Shown: positions 37,157-49,500 of the stretch, in pieces
How the letters are laid out: each line of letters starts with the position of its first letter
How positions within the stretch are numbered: position 1 is the first letter of the stretch
Source: Phoronis australis
Taxonomy: Eukaryota; Phoronida; Phoronidae
DNA length: 64,000 nt
NCBI GenBank assembly: GCA_002633005.1
Contig: NMRA01000602.1
Span: 1 to 64,000, forward strand
Direction: 5' to 3'
The notes under the pieces: generated by a model
Databases searched by the model: none
Told to the model about the DNA's origin: nothing
Seen by the model: only the letters and a program-made list of their open reading frames with translations
Translations under genes and position numbers: made by a program

Positions 37157-37184
37157 ATTAAGACATAACTAGCCTGACCCCAAG
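37157..37184 (+). repeat. Short dispersed phrase, copy 2
   Basis: Partner of 26371-26398 with two mismatches. Confidence 0.45.
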
Positions 37185-39275
37185 AAAAAGTAACGTTGCA
37201 TCACACACAACAGCATTAAGCAGTCTGATAGTTCACACATGCGTGTAGTTCATCTTGGCATCCTTTGGTAAAGTCTGACCTAGCATGAGAAACGATGACA
37301 AAATGTACATCAAACAAGCTGAACCAGGTGTTGATGACTCTGAAATGATGAGTAACTGGTTATAAGCGAATGTAATCCTGCATTTATAAACCAAAATTAC
37401 AGACTGAAACTGTGCTTCGTGCACATCTGCTCGCTTCATTTAATGTTTTATTTTAGACAATTGATACATTCTGAAATGTTTAGAAGATCTTTTCATGTCA
37501 TGTTCTTTGTTGGATGACAGGTTTCCAATATTGTTTGAAAGCCATTTGTCAGTCCCATGAAAAACCCAGCACAAAGTTTCCATACGTAACAAGTGAATTC
37601 AGTCATGACACTTACAATCAGCCCTACAGTGAAACAAGTAAAATGTAACAACGCGTCAAATGATATTTCTAATCGGAATCGTTCTACTTTATGTAAGTGT
37701 TCTTGTACATAGTCCACCTTGCATTTCCATTTTCATTTCATTGATATTTTTTTACTTTTCATAGAAAACGGTTTTGAGAAATATTTCATTTAAGATTTAT
37801 ATGTCCTTTTCATCAATTTTTTGTTGTTGTTAAATATTTTTAAGATTATGAAATTTTAAAGTACAAAAAATGAAATTCAAATGCATATAAAACATTAAAG
37901 AAACATTAAAATCAAAAGCAAAACTGAGATGCAAATGAAAAATGAAGTACAAATGTAAAAAAATAGCAACGAAAATGAAATGAAAAATATTAGGTAAAAT
38001 TTCCATGGCGTCCACGGGCCATTATTGTTCTGGAGCCAACGCTGACTTCAGGCTCACACATGTAAACTATTGCGAGTTATTTGTGCCCAAGCAGCGTGAC
38101 TTTTGACCTATCCATGCGATTGGTTATGTTGAGCGTTTGGTATATAGCTAAGCGTCACCTAGCGGATCAAGAATGTTAAACATTTCTAGTGATGGCCTTT
38201 TCACGCGAACGTTAACGACGTGAAGACAACTGATCTTGCGTAAGTACCAACTTATCGATGCGTTCAAATTATTTTTAAATGTTTTTAAAAAGTGCGGTCA
38301 CACAGAAGACTGTGTAGTCTTGAGCATGTCTTACTCGGTTGGATGCTTGGAATATGACCTTTGGTTTGGTTGCTTGTCTGTTTCTTCTCTGCAAATCCAC
38401 GGTTTCGGGTGGCAATAGGTTATCAACATCTCAGCACCTTTGCTTAAACGTGAAAGAATGTAGACTTAACACCGTTTTGGCATCACACATAATTTAAGCC
38501 AAAGTCAATTAGAATTTTCTTAGCACCGTCAACACAGCACATCTGGTTGGGTTGCGACCATACTAAATTGCCATTTACATTGTTGAAAAAGTAAATCGAT
38601 TTCGTCAACAAAATAAAAAAACTCTTAACTAAATCCTTTCAAAACGTTCACGGATATTGATCATCCATCACGATATTGTTCGTATGTTTTCGCTTCATTT
38701 TATTTAAATTAAGCAGATGTATACAACAGCTGTAATTACTCCAGTCTTGTATGTCTATATAGGCTCCAGTATCAGGCAACATTGTATGTTTCAGGCTCTA
38801 AAAGGGATCCAGTAAAGCAAAAACTCTCGACTTCCTTAAGTGAATGCACACCATTATGCCTAGTTACAAAGTTCCTCACAATGTAAATAATCATTCCAGA
38901 TTACTTCTCTACATCTTCAGACGGACACGATTTCGCGAAAATTTAAAAAAATGTGCCTGATCTTGTAACCCCTAATATATTTTTATAATTAAATTCATTT
39001 CGCAAATCTCCTCATATTCAGTGCATCCAAGTGTGGAACAATATTTTTTTACAAAATTTCAATCGCTTTAAACAGTACACACCATGGATTTTTGCACATT
39101 TTGAATTACTGGTGGCCATAGACTAAATGTATGACGTAAAATTTAGCTAAACCCATGTTTATTTTGTGTAATTAGCTCGAAATTTTTCTTTTTCTTTCAA
39201 TTTTGCGAATTTTCACATTTCCCGCCATGTGACGTCATGGGTTGAACACAAGAGATCAGTGACTAGCAATGAACA

Positions 39276-39527
39276 ATGGCGGAGGGCAGTGAATTTGAAA
39301 GCGACGACGATTATGAGCAAGAATTGAATGAACACTATAAAGAAACGTACGGTAATGGTGGCCAGGATGAGGAAATGGGGTTGCACGAAAGCGAGAACAA
39401 GTTTGATGTGCTTCCGGCTGCGTACTTTTCTACTTTGAGCCTTACGAACTGAATCCTCCTGCGAGAAAAGCGGCCTCGGGCTCGGCGAGTCAACCCAGTC
39501 ATCCAACAGACGATCCTGAATTAAGAG
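39276..39527 (+). pseudogene. Acidic coding fragment with frameshift, unknown family
   Basis: An ATG in a good initiation context (acaatgg) starts MAEGSEFESDDDYEQELNEH and runs 58 codons to a TGA at 39450. In the next frame the sequence continues as FYFEPYELNPPARK and a Ser/Pro-rich stretch, as if one base had been lost near 39430. The acidic N-terminus followed by a YFEPYE motif is reminiscent of transposon-domesticated or P2X7-type zinc-domain proteins of marine invertebrates, but the defining domain is absent. Function unknown. Confidence 0.35.
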
Positions 39528-39556
39528 CCATGCTTCTGAATGATAAATATTGTCCT

Positions 39557-39784
39557 TTATTGAACCAGACCTTCATCGTAACATCTCCTGTGACTGGAGT
39601 CGAAACACGAGTCCTCAAAATGGGCAAAACACAGAGTGTCCCCGGACCGAATCGCTTGGTCCACGATGAGGTCCCACACTCTCGTTCGGCGCACGAAGCG
39701 ATGCCACTTCTGCGCAACTTTGGTGTCCTTCGGAACACCGAGACGTTCTCCGCCTGGCTGCTGTTGCTGCAACACATCTTTTGA
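39557..39784 (-). pseudogene. THAP zinc-finger-like remnant
   Basis: The minus strand encodes MCCSNSSQAENVSVF, then, after a 1-nt frame change, VPKDTKVAQKWHRFVRR and TLCFAHFEDSCFD. This matches the order of a THAP domain: N-terminal Cys, a short basic P-K-D segment, the invariant Trp and C-x-x-HF. The first zinc Cys of the usual pair is not clearly present, and the AVPTIF-like tail is missing. THAP domains bind DNA in host regulators and in P-element transposases. It converges with the acidic frame at 39276. Probably a decayed gene or transposon piece. Confidence 0.55.
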
Positions 39785-40037
39785 TCCCTCTACAAACCTT
39801 CCGACGCTAAATGTACTTTGCTTTCACTTCACTCTATACACTTTGTCTCTGATCCGAACGGTATGGCGAACGACTTGGGTTCAACCCATGACGTTGTACA
39901 TAATTATTATTTTTTTCAATTTTTGCGTGTTTCTTTATGAGCTGTGCACTAAAGGCACTGAAATCAAGTAAGATATAATAATAAAATTTATTTTGAGGTA
40001 CTAGAGTCATGTTGTGTACACTTTAAGGCAACTGGGA

Positions 40038-40402
40038 ACCTTGTTTACCAGGTTGTACTTATGTGCAGATATCTTAAATTGTGTTAGCTCTAACCCCTAA
40101 AAGGTACCTATTTTCTGAAAGATGAATAAATTTCCAAACAAAATTTATCGTTTTTGTTAAATTGTTTTTATGTTTTCATTATATTAGCGTTTTTAATAAA
40201 AAAACTAAAGTCTCTGTTCAAAGTAAACAAAAATTGAAAAATGCATATCTCGTAAGCAATAAAGACTCTTAAACAATACAAAATATGATTCGTTAGGAAA
40301 TGTATTCGCCTTTCAGAAAATATACATTTTGTAGGGGTTAGAGGTAACGCAATTTAAGATATTTGCATATACATGTAAGTACAACCTGGTGAACGAGGAC
40401 TA
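40038..40402. mobile_element. Palindromic (foldback) MITE, ~365 bp
   Basis: The left arm (about 40047-40123: accaggttgtactt ... gatatcttaaatt ... ctaacccct ... ttttctgaaag) is the reverse complement of the right arm (about 40311-40391), with scattered mismatches over about 80 bp. The outer edges cctygttyacc also mirror each other. The centre is AT-rich with no reading frame. A target duplication was not resolved. Confidence 0.65.
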
Positions 40403-41574
40403 TTAAAATGACAGGCATTTACAATAGTGATAGATGTTGAGTACTATACCCGATGCAGTTGAGCACTACTGCGTAAAACCCTCTATTTAAGGTCTATATA
40501 AAGCCAAAAGAAAACGGAAGGAATGGTGAGGACAAGTCTTCAAACAAAACACATGTAAGTTGGATGACATGGTCACAGTGGCCTTGCAAGTAATACAAAC
40601 GGATGTTGCTACAACAACGTATTTTTACCAAACGTTCAGCGAAAGGTTTACTATAGGAAACAAAACGAGGGTTAATAAACTACATTTCGCTGAAGGAGCT
40701 AACAAAAAATGATAGAAATACGCCGGTGGTGTGTTCAGGGCACTTTCGTATAACTAACATTTTTTCACAATCCTGTACCCCTAATCTACTGAACACCTGT
40801 AGGTGGCGCTTCAAAAACTGTATTTTGCAATAGGAACAAAAGAGCAGAATAACGCCAACGATAAATTATATTCAGGGCGTCGTCTTTCAAATATCAGAAC
40901 TGTGTTTCATCATGATATTGTAAAATGGCGATTAAAATTTACTGCAGATGGAGCTTCCAAGAACAGTATTTTGCCAAAGTCGTTCACAGTAGAAAGTTTC
41001 GGCTACGCGTTATACGCGAACACCAACGTGTGAGTCACCAGAGGTCACAGTTTCACGCTAGCGTATGTGTTCCTGTAGAAAGATCGTCTACATCTTAAAC
41101 GCGAACGTAAACGTGTGACTTACATATTCACGCATATGCGTTGTGTTCCATGTATTACCTGGGCTCGTAGCAATACACGTGGGAGGGGGAGGTGAGTGGT
41201 AGGCGAAAAAATTGAATTAGATTTGGTCGGGGAGGTCTTATTTTGCAATGAACAGGGGCGTCATGGCCCACTTGTGCCTCCTTGTCCCTTCCATGTGCTC
41301 TCGGGCGCCAAAAGAGCAACTTATTCCAAATTCCCTATAGTTTGGCCTCGTAATAACAACGGACAACTCAGCTGGTTACTGATGGTAGGTACAATTTAAG
41401 AGTTTGCGTTGAAGTAATGTGAGTGAGTAGTGGGACTTGTCAAAGTTTCACGAACACGATCTTTAGGAAATGTTGGGAACTTTATTTAGACCGTGGCAAA
41501 TTGTCCAAATCCTGCAATTGACTTCAGTGACGTTGAATAGCAATAGCCTACATTTGTTCCATTTTGTTTTGCAG

Positions 41575-44500
41575 AATTCTGTTCGTGTGTTTAATAGTGT
41601 GCTGCGTGACGTACTACTACTTGTCCCAGCAGGGACTGTTGCCACCCAGGCTATTTTCCAATGATGTAGACGGGAAAAAAACGACAAAGTCCTTTTTGTA
41701 TTACGTTCAGACAGCGGCTTGTTTGTTAGAGTACCATCTCCAGCCAGACCTTCTTGGGAATTCCTCTTTGTGTGACTGCGATGTTTTGGTACTCAGTTAC
41801 AGGACAGAGTGTTTAAAAAATAATTTCACTCATGTCAGGTGAGTTGTTTAGTCGGCTAATATATTCCGAAATTTCTGTATGACGTCATGTCAAGACAAAG
41901 TCGCCATCATCGAACTTACGCTTTCCAAATTCCGTTCACCATCGTAAAACCAGTTTAATCATTGACACTCAGATAAAATCAACACAGGCTGAAGCTACTA
42001 AAGACTACAAGTAATGGGGATTGAGCGAAATTTGTATTATTTCCAGGAGTCTACCCACGATTTTCAGGCGGGTTGTACACTCGATCAGCGGCGCCTCCTG
42101 TTCTTTTTTCGGTGGCACTTCCCAGGTTAGGGTAGGGGGTATTTAAATCGGACAGTATTTTTTCACAGTACAATCTCAAGCTTGCTCTACGCTTTGGTAG
42201 GGCTTAAATCCAAGTAGTTTCTCTAGGATAGTCTGCGCACTGCGTCTTTTAACCAAAACGTCAGCGCGCGGTGTCAGATAACAAGGGAAAGGGCATTTTG
42301 TTTACCTCTCTGGACTTTAAGAAAACTACACAAAACCTATGAAAATCACTGCAATGTCAACAATTCTGCACTCATCATCTGATAAAAGGTCAAGAATCGC
42401 ATTCTCCTCGGGAAATGTGCTTTATCTGTCTTGACATACCAAATAAGGAGACGAGCTTTGCCTTATGGGAAAAATAGACAAAGTGACGAGCAGTTGACAG
42501 ATCGTTTTATGTGAAATTTGAAACAAAAGAGAAAATGCCTCAGTTTATACTTACAGAAATGACCCGTAAAAATACCTGGTGAACAAGTTGGATTCTGTTT
42601 CAGTGGCATAAAACCACTTTGGATAATGCAATTTAGTCTGTTTTGTTGCGTTGCAGGCCTTTTAGATTGAACAGGGCTTCAATTGTGTGTTTCATCTTTT
42701 TAAGTTTCTCAGTACTACGGTCCATGCATTTTGAATAGAGAGAGAGGCATCCTACAAAAATCTCCCAGGCCTCACCAAATCTCTGCTCTCCAGTGCGCAC
42801 CATTGTTTAACTTTACAAAACGACCCGGTGTTATGTTTTATCGTTGAAAATGACACTTGGGGTAGCTTACCCAGGGGTCAAAATATAATGCTTTTAGGTG
42901 ACTCACGCATCTGACTGAACGCATGAAAATCCCCTAGATCGCGTAAAAATAGGCAGATTAGGTGCTGTTTTTTCTCCATCTGGTCGAGTTGCGTCGAAGT
43001 GACTTTTGCAAATCCAACATTAAAATATACAACGTGTATATGTATTTGAAGTTATTGCGAAAACCAAAAAGTATCCAGTTTCAAAGAATTTATGAATAGT
43101 TAAATCAAACAACAACGGACGATTTAAAAGTATTTTCGATTCGATTTCGAGCCAAAAGAGTAGACCTCGAGCTCCGATTTCACCGAAACTTTTGTCTTGT
43201 CGACGTCACCAGCCTGCACATTCGGGTATATCACATGTCATGGATGAAAGCTCACGTCATATTTTTGTTATTATTTGAGTACTAAATGTACATTTGATGA
43301 AAACATCAATTAGATGTAACAGCAAGGGTTCAAACAGACCATGGTAGAGGATGCCCGTTCTTGAATGGAGCATGGTGACGGTAGAGCCAATCTTAATGTT
43401 ATGCTTCAAAAAGCGAGTAGACAAAGCACTTAACGGCACATAATTAACACAAATAAGCATTCGATTACAAATGCAACAGACAGCTTTTTTCTGTCATAGC
43501 TCTGTGAGGATCCTTTGAAGTTCTTCCAACAAACTGTACATTTGATTTCAGATATATATTCTCAAACAATACGACTTGGACAACGGGTCGCAACCTGTTG
43601 TACAGAAGAGCGAAAACAGTGATGGACGATTACAATCATTACAAACAGCTTATTATTTAAAATGACTTATTCTTATTAAAATGACATAAGCAAAAAATTG
43701 AATTTCGGACCTCAAAAGCGAGGTCCCCTATATTAATATAGAGGGCCTCGCTGAACGGAAGCCGGAGAGCGGGGCCCCCTATATTAATATAGGGGGGCCC
43801 GCCGAAAGGAGGCCGGAGAGCGGGGCCNACAAAAGTAGTTTCTCTAAGATAGTCTGCGTAATGCGTCTTTTAACCAAAACGTCAGCGCGCGGTGCCAAAT
43901 AACACGGGAAAGGGCATTTTGTTTACCTCTCTGGACTTTAAGAAAACTACACAAAACCTATGAAAATCACTGCAATGTCAACAATTCTGCACTCATCATC
44001 TGATCAAAGGTCAAGAATCGCATTCTCCTCGGGAAATGTGCTTCATCTGTCTTGCCATACCAAATAAAGAGAAGAGCTTTGCCTTATCGAAAAAATAGAC
44101 AAAGTGACGAGCAGTTGACAGATCGTTTTATGTGAAATTTGAAACAAAAGAAAAATGCCTCAGTCTATATTTACACAAATGAACCGTAAAAATACCTGGT
44201 GAACAAGTTGGATTCTGTTTCAGTGGCATAAAACCACTTTGGATAATGCAATTTAGTCCGTTTTGTTGCGTTGCAGGCCTCTTAGATTGAACAGGGTTTC
44301 AATTGTGTGTTTCATCTTTTTAAGTTTCTCAGTACTACGGTCCATGCATTTTGAATAGAGAGAGAGGCATCTTACAAAAATCTCCCAGGCCTCACCAAAT
44401 CTCTGCTCTCCAGTGCGCACCATTCTTTAACTTTATAAAACGACCCGATGTTATGTTTTATCATTGAAAATGACACTTGGGTAGCTTACCCAGGGGTCAA

Positions 44501-45956
44501 AATATAATGCTGAATAGGTGACTCACGCATCTGAGTGAACGCATGAAAATCCCCTGGATCGCGTAAAAATAGGAAGATTAGGTGCTGTTTTTTTCTCCAT
44601 CTGGTCGAGTTTCGTCGTAGTGACTTTAGCAAATCCAACATTAAAATATACAACGTGTATATGTATTTGAAGTTATTGCGAAATCCAAAAAGTATCCAGT
44701 TTCAAAGAATTGATGAATAGTTAAATTAAACAACAACGGAAGATTTAAAAGTATTTTCGATTCGATTTCGAGCCAAAAGAGTAGACCTCGAGCTCCGATT
44801 TCACCGAAACTTTTGTCTTGTCGACGTCACCAGCCTGCACATTCGGGTATATCACATGTCATGGATGAAAACTCGCGCCATATTTTTGTTATTCTTTAAG
44901 TACTAAACGTATATTGGATGAAAACATCAATTAGATGTAACAGCAAAGGTTCAAAAAGACCATGGTAGAGGATGCCCGTTCTTGAATGGAGCTGGGTGAC
45001 GGTAGGGCCAATCTTTGCGGAAGATATAATAATATGCTTCTAAAATCGAGTAGGCAAAGCAGTTAGCGGCACATAATTAACAAAAATAAGCATTCCGTTT
45101 CACATGCAGCAGATAGCATTTTACGGTCATAGCTCTGTGATCATCCTTTGAAGTTCTTCCAACAATCTGAACATTTGATTTCAGATATATATTCTCAAAC
45201 AATACGACTTGGACAACGGGTCGCAACCTGTTGTACAGAAGAGCGAAAACAGTGATGGACGATTACAATCATTACATCTATCACACCTTCATGGACGAGG
45301 ACTTGCTTTGGAATTGGTCTGAATGGCCTCACTTTGATGCTAACATCAAACTATCAAACGTATCTCCAATGCGTGCGTACGAACAATTTCTGTTGCGAAA
45401 ATTACCCGTTCACGGCAATCCGTTTTACTTTAATCCGAAATCTTGTAGTACCAACAACAACTACTACATAGACAAATTCATGAGAGCATATGTTTGTGGA
45501 TCACTATGTGCCCGTACAAACAAAACATTTCCATCTAGTTGTCTTGCAATTGGGCCGGACGCTGCTGTCGGCAGTTTCCACAGGCATGTAATCGACAAGC
45601 TGTTACCGTATAATGAGCAAAACGACAACAAGTCTTGGTGGGTGTCTCAACAGACTCTATTCGTTCGATTGTATGTCAGGTTCTACAAACAAAGTTTGAC
45701 TTTCCTTCCAGTAGCTGTCTGCAATCCGTCCCATTCCAAGTACCCTCGCGGTTTGTTCTTGTACCACGATCTTATAGCCGCTGAAAAATTATTGTCGCCC
45801 CTTTCGAAACGAAACTTGTCTATTTGGCCCGAAGTGCGTAGCATATTTGGCAAGAGATACGGATTTCCCACGTGCCATCATATGCTAGACCCGACCATAA
45901 ACAGGACACAGAACTCAAATATGGATATGTATGTCGTGGATACCGTTACCGCTTAG
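41575..45956 (+). CDS. Type II membrane protein, probable GT-A-like glycosyltransferase
   Basis: Two exons are clear: 41575-41838 (acceptor ttttgcag, donor gtgagt) and 45185-45956 (acceptor gatttcag, stop TAG). Phases agree; the junction codon is Arg. Exon A opens with a membrane anchor, ILFVCLIVCCVTYYYL, so only the start codon and a few residues are missing in an upstream exon. The joined part has about 344 residues: a stem with CDCDVLVLSYRTECL, then NNTTWTTGRNLLYRRA, a DxD-like HTFMDEDLLWNW, AVGSFHRHVIDKLLPY, KSWWVSQQ and CNPSHSKYPRGLF. The anchor, the acidic DED motif after a hydrophobic strand and several N-glycosylation sites fit a Golgi glycosyltransferase. No named family was recognised, so the enzymatic role is inference. 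The intron holds a second partial copy of exon 2 (43552-43640). Confidence 0.65.
42212..43640 (+). repeat. Haplotype-type direct duplication A, copy 1
   Basis: Nearly identical and collinear with 43833-45273, differing by scattered substitutions and small indels. It covers intron sequence plus the first ~88 nt of glycosyltransferase-like exon 2. The pair abuts the single N at 43828. Confidence 0.9.
43552..43677 (+). pseudogene. Truncated duplicate of the glycosyltransferase-like exon 2
   Basis: After gatttcag the sequence matches true exon 2 (45185 onward), through YIFSNNTTWTTGRNLLYRRA and MDDYNHY. At 43640 it diverges into unrelated sequence, which gives KQLII and a stop. It is either an interrupted allele or an assembly chimera. 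Confidence 0.8.
43718..43827. repeat. 51-bp palindromic satellite (2.2 units), ends at an assembly joint
   Basis: Units at 43718-43768 and 43769-43819, plus 8 nt of a third, stop at the N at 43828. Each unit holds a ~34-bp palindrome: gcgaggtcccc, tatattaatata and g.ggg.cctcgc (unit 1) or its GC-richer variant (unit 2). It is followed by a spacer ending gccggaga. The true array is probably longer and collapsed. Such hairpin satellites often ride inside Helitron-like or other non-autonomous elements. Confidence 0.85.
43828..43828. other. Single-N assembly joint
   Basis: It separates the satellite from a restart of duplication A. Taken with the duplicated flanks, this indicates a forced join of two haplotypes or contigs rather than one unknown base. 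Confidence 0.85.
43833..45273 (+). repeat. Haplotype-type direct duplication A, copy 2
   Basis: Partner of 42212-43640. This copy continues into the complete exon 2. Confidence 0.9.
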
Positions 45957-46392
45957 CAAAAATCTGTAGCAAGTCAAAATTGGTCATATCTACCTAGTTT
46001 TTTTCACTGTAACAGAGTTATACACCTCTCTTCCATTGTAAACGCATCTTTTCTTTCAACATGGCTTTTGACTTCTTTTTCTCTTATATAGATACATGTA
46101 TATGGCGTGTGGCTCCAAAATTGTTGATAATTATTACGGTTACAGCAATTAGCATGTTGATTGACACGGTATATTTATTAGTACCAGTGCAATATTATGT
46201 ACTGGTTTAGGAAAAAGATCTAATATAGTAATTAGTACCGTGGGAGTATTAGTTCCGGTACAACGATGAGTTCCGGTGCATAACTGTAATAAGTACTGGT
46301 AATATAATTGGTTACGTCACAGCGTTAGTTAGTACCGGTACTGTAATTAGAGCCAAGGTTTAATTTGTGCACTATTAGCTCAGAAACTCTTA

Positions 46393-46495
46393 TATATACA
46401 TACGTAAATATATATATATATTTACGTATATATATATATATATTTACGTGTATATATATATATATATATAAATATATACGTATATATGTATTTAC

Positions 46496-46550
<55 letters not shown>
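46393..46550. repeat. (TA)n with interspersed tacgta, microsatellite
   Basis: Alternating ta with periodic tttacgtatata interruptions; the last ~50 bp are pure. Confidence 0.95.
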
Positions 46551-46553
<3 letters not shown>

Positions 46554-49500
46554 TTTCACGCCTGCTATGGCTCAAACAATATTTTAAGAGTTTCAGTACT
46601 GCAATGTGTTTTAAGGAACCGTCTACTTGGCAAACAAGTACACAAACGCCACCTGCAAAAATACTCAGTTTGAACCTCCTAATTAACGTTCTAAAACTCT
46701 GACGATATCTGTGGGACTCTTGTTCAAAAGCATTAGGTGAAGTACAGTACATTGTGTCCATTAAAAAGCATCAAACACAAACAGTCGCTTTCATAAAGGT
46801 GGTTTAACAAAACCAGGTTTAAGACCTAAACCTGCTCTAATTTTAGACCTAACTTGCGTTTCACGAACGTGGTTTCTAAGTCTGAAAGCCTGGTTTTGAT
46901 AGACCAGGGAGCGGGTTTAGTAAAACTAGGTTTAAAGTACCCAAGCCACCCTATTGCGTGGATCCGGATTACCCCAACAAAGAAACTATTGAAGTGCTTC
47001 AGTTAAACCTTAATCAAGTAGGTACACAATGGCAAAAAACAATATAATCAGTGCAGACATTTGCAAAAAAGGGCTGAAAGCTCACAAGGAAAATGTTCCC
47101 TCCCATTGACTGATTTCTCTCACGCCCGCGTTCCGGTTACGCTCCGGTCTGACCAGGCGAGAAGCAGACCGGACGAAGTCTAATAATTCAGTGGCTGTAC
47201 TGTAGTTGTTCATGAAAATGTTAGTTAAGTGGTAGAAACACAAAAACCAACCGTCAGACGCGTTGCCTTAGTGAATATACACGTGCAACTATTTCGAAGA
47301 TTATTTGTATAATAAAGGCACAAAGCACTTTTCAGTCTCAGAACATCATATTTAAAAGACGTTTAAGAAGCATTGGTGAGTTTCATGAACTTTCTAACAC
47401 AACATTTGAAATGGTATAATTAGGACACATATTGCAGTTTGATAACTGGGCATGTGTAGGTATGCTTCAGAACTCTCTAGTATCAAAATTGAGGCCTGGC
47501 AAGACTATTTTCGAGTTCACTTTGAAAACTGCTTTCTATGCATTCACAGGGACCACAACATGACATCAATCGGTAGTGAAAGCCATCTTTGGATAATAGT
47601 TCTACATGTACATATTGAGAAAAAGTCGAACAGCAAGGAAATGAACGCTGCCACATTATTCCCAAGGAAAACACTCATTTGTGATAAGGTGCACTACTCT
47701 GAATGTATACTACTGATCTACTAATACAGCAGAACTGAGGCATAATGCATAAGAATGCAATTTTGTTGACATTCTGCGAAATTCACAGATGCCCCCAGAA
47801 ATCAAAGCAAAAATCTAGTCAATGGCTGCATTTTTCCCAAGTTCGTGTTTGGCGGTCGACAAAGATATTTGATTGCAAGTCGATACCGACAACCAATCCA
47901 TTGTCTGCCAGTTGACTCAGGGTACGCCGGAAGCGTGCAGCAAAGGAATTTCAATAACGAAAGATATGGAGGCACAGTATTACATATAGTGGGATTTATT
48001 CTTTAAGTTGTAATAGCCTGGAACGATTAGAGAATTTTAGGGAACGGTGAAATTCACTTCTTTGCGTCACCCTTCGTGTGTCAAGTTTTTAAAATAAATA
48101 AATAAGTTGCACCAAATATCATCAATAACGTACATACAGATAGACCTTTGTCTGAATATACGATAAACTGTCGGAGTACTGGGTTATCCGAACATATGAC
48201 TATCAGGGTGTTGAGTAAATTTTCGTTAAAATTGTGTACCTTGAACTGTCGAAATATTGCTTCCGGAATATAGGGGTGTAACCAATGCAACCCTTATTTA
48301 AAGTCCAATTTTGCAAGGGCAGGAAAGCCGAAGAAAAAAATAGTACCTTAGGGGGCGGTTGTGTTATGTACATGTAGTTGATATCAGGCCACAGGGAAGG
48401 ACAGATATTAGACAGTTTCCAAAATGCTTAAACTGCCACAAGATGGGGCAGTGCGCGCAGGTTAGAATCATTGGAAAACAATGCATCCGCCATCGTTTCA
48501 TAGGTAAAAACATTTTGGCCAAATTTCATGACATTTCACCCAAGAAATCTCGTCACAGAAACTACCACCAGGGGGCCAATTGTAACCGTATTATCTAAAA
48601 TTTGACGTCAACCGATGTCAGCTCCACAGAAACATGTTTAAAAATCCATGAAGCCCACTTACCATGTATGAGGATTACAACCTGTAAACAAGAACTGTAA
48701 ATTACGCGATGGTGTGTTCTTTATGCCGGTTTTTTCTTGGAAACAAACAAAAATTTCATATTTTATTTCTCTATTTTTATTCAGACAGCAAATTGATAAA
48801 GAAAATAGTTTATTTGAAACTATCAGCATCTCGCAAACTAGCCCCCACCAGAGCACCTCAAACAGCGGATGCATGGGCGTCTCCTTCATTGTTGACTTGG
48901 ACACCGCTTTTTAAAATTCTTTGACCCGACCCCCATTTTGAAAAATAAGCACCACCCTTTCAAAAACCCGCTAGAATCATACACAGGAATTGGTTAAAAT
49001 TTACAGACTCGCCAAGTGAAAATTAGTGGAAATCCGTTTAAAAATGAAAAGACTGTCTTCTGATGCAGAGGTTCATTGCTTACATTTTAAACATTATGAA
49101 GATTTTTTCAGTCCTGCTCTTTTAAGCTGTTTTGAAACTACGTCACTAACTGGGGCTTTCTGGACCAACAATGGCGTATTTTGGGTCAAAATATTCATGA
49201 TCCTCTAACTTGAGAAATGATGGCTCAAAATTCAAATTAAGCGCTTTAAACGTTTTTCGCTGAATGTGCTGTTATGGAGAATGAAAGTGTGACTCAATAC
49301 TGATTTCAAACCGTGTACGCTTTTAATGCACTCTGATGGGCGCTAGCTTGAACAGTGGCGCTTTGGAAATTCTCAAAAAGTGCAGGGAGACGCTTGGTCA
49401 AAACAGTCAGAGTTTATCATGGAACCATTCAAAGGTAAGTAGGCGCACGCATGAGGATGGTCATTAACCTGAATGTTTGAGGTAATAAGGAATCGAGCGA

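Larger units (their letters stand above)
36394..39275. other. No gene recognised
   Basis: Contains the 37031 hairpin and the short phrase at 37157. From 37790 to 38000 the sequence is a poor-complexity aaatgaaa-rich tract. No domains were seen. Confidence 0.4.

Noticed and set aside
41196-41399. First exon of the glycosyltransferase-like gene
   Set aside because: No donor ending in the required phase 2 with a sensible N-terminus was found; composition is not coding-like.
43718-43827. Rho-independent terminator or riboswitch-like hairpins
   Set aside because: The hairpins are units of a tandem satellite in a eukaryotic intron.
46365-46761. Long frames ending in Tyr-Ile repeats
   Set aside because: They are driven by the TA tract at 46393-46550; the non-repeat portion has no motif.
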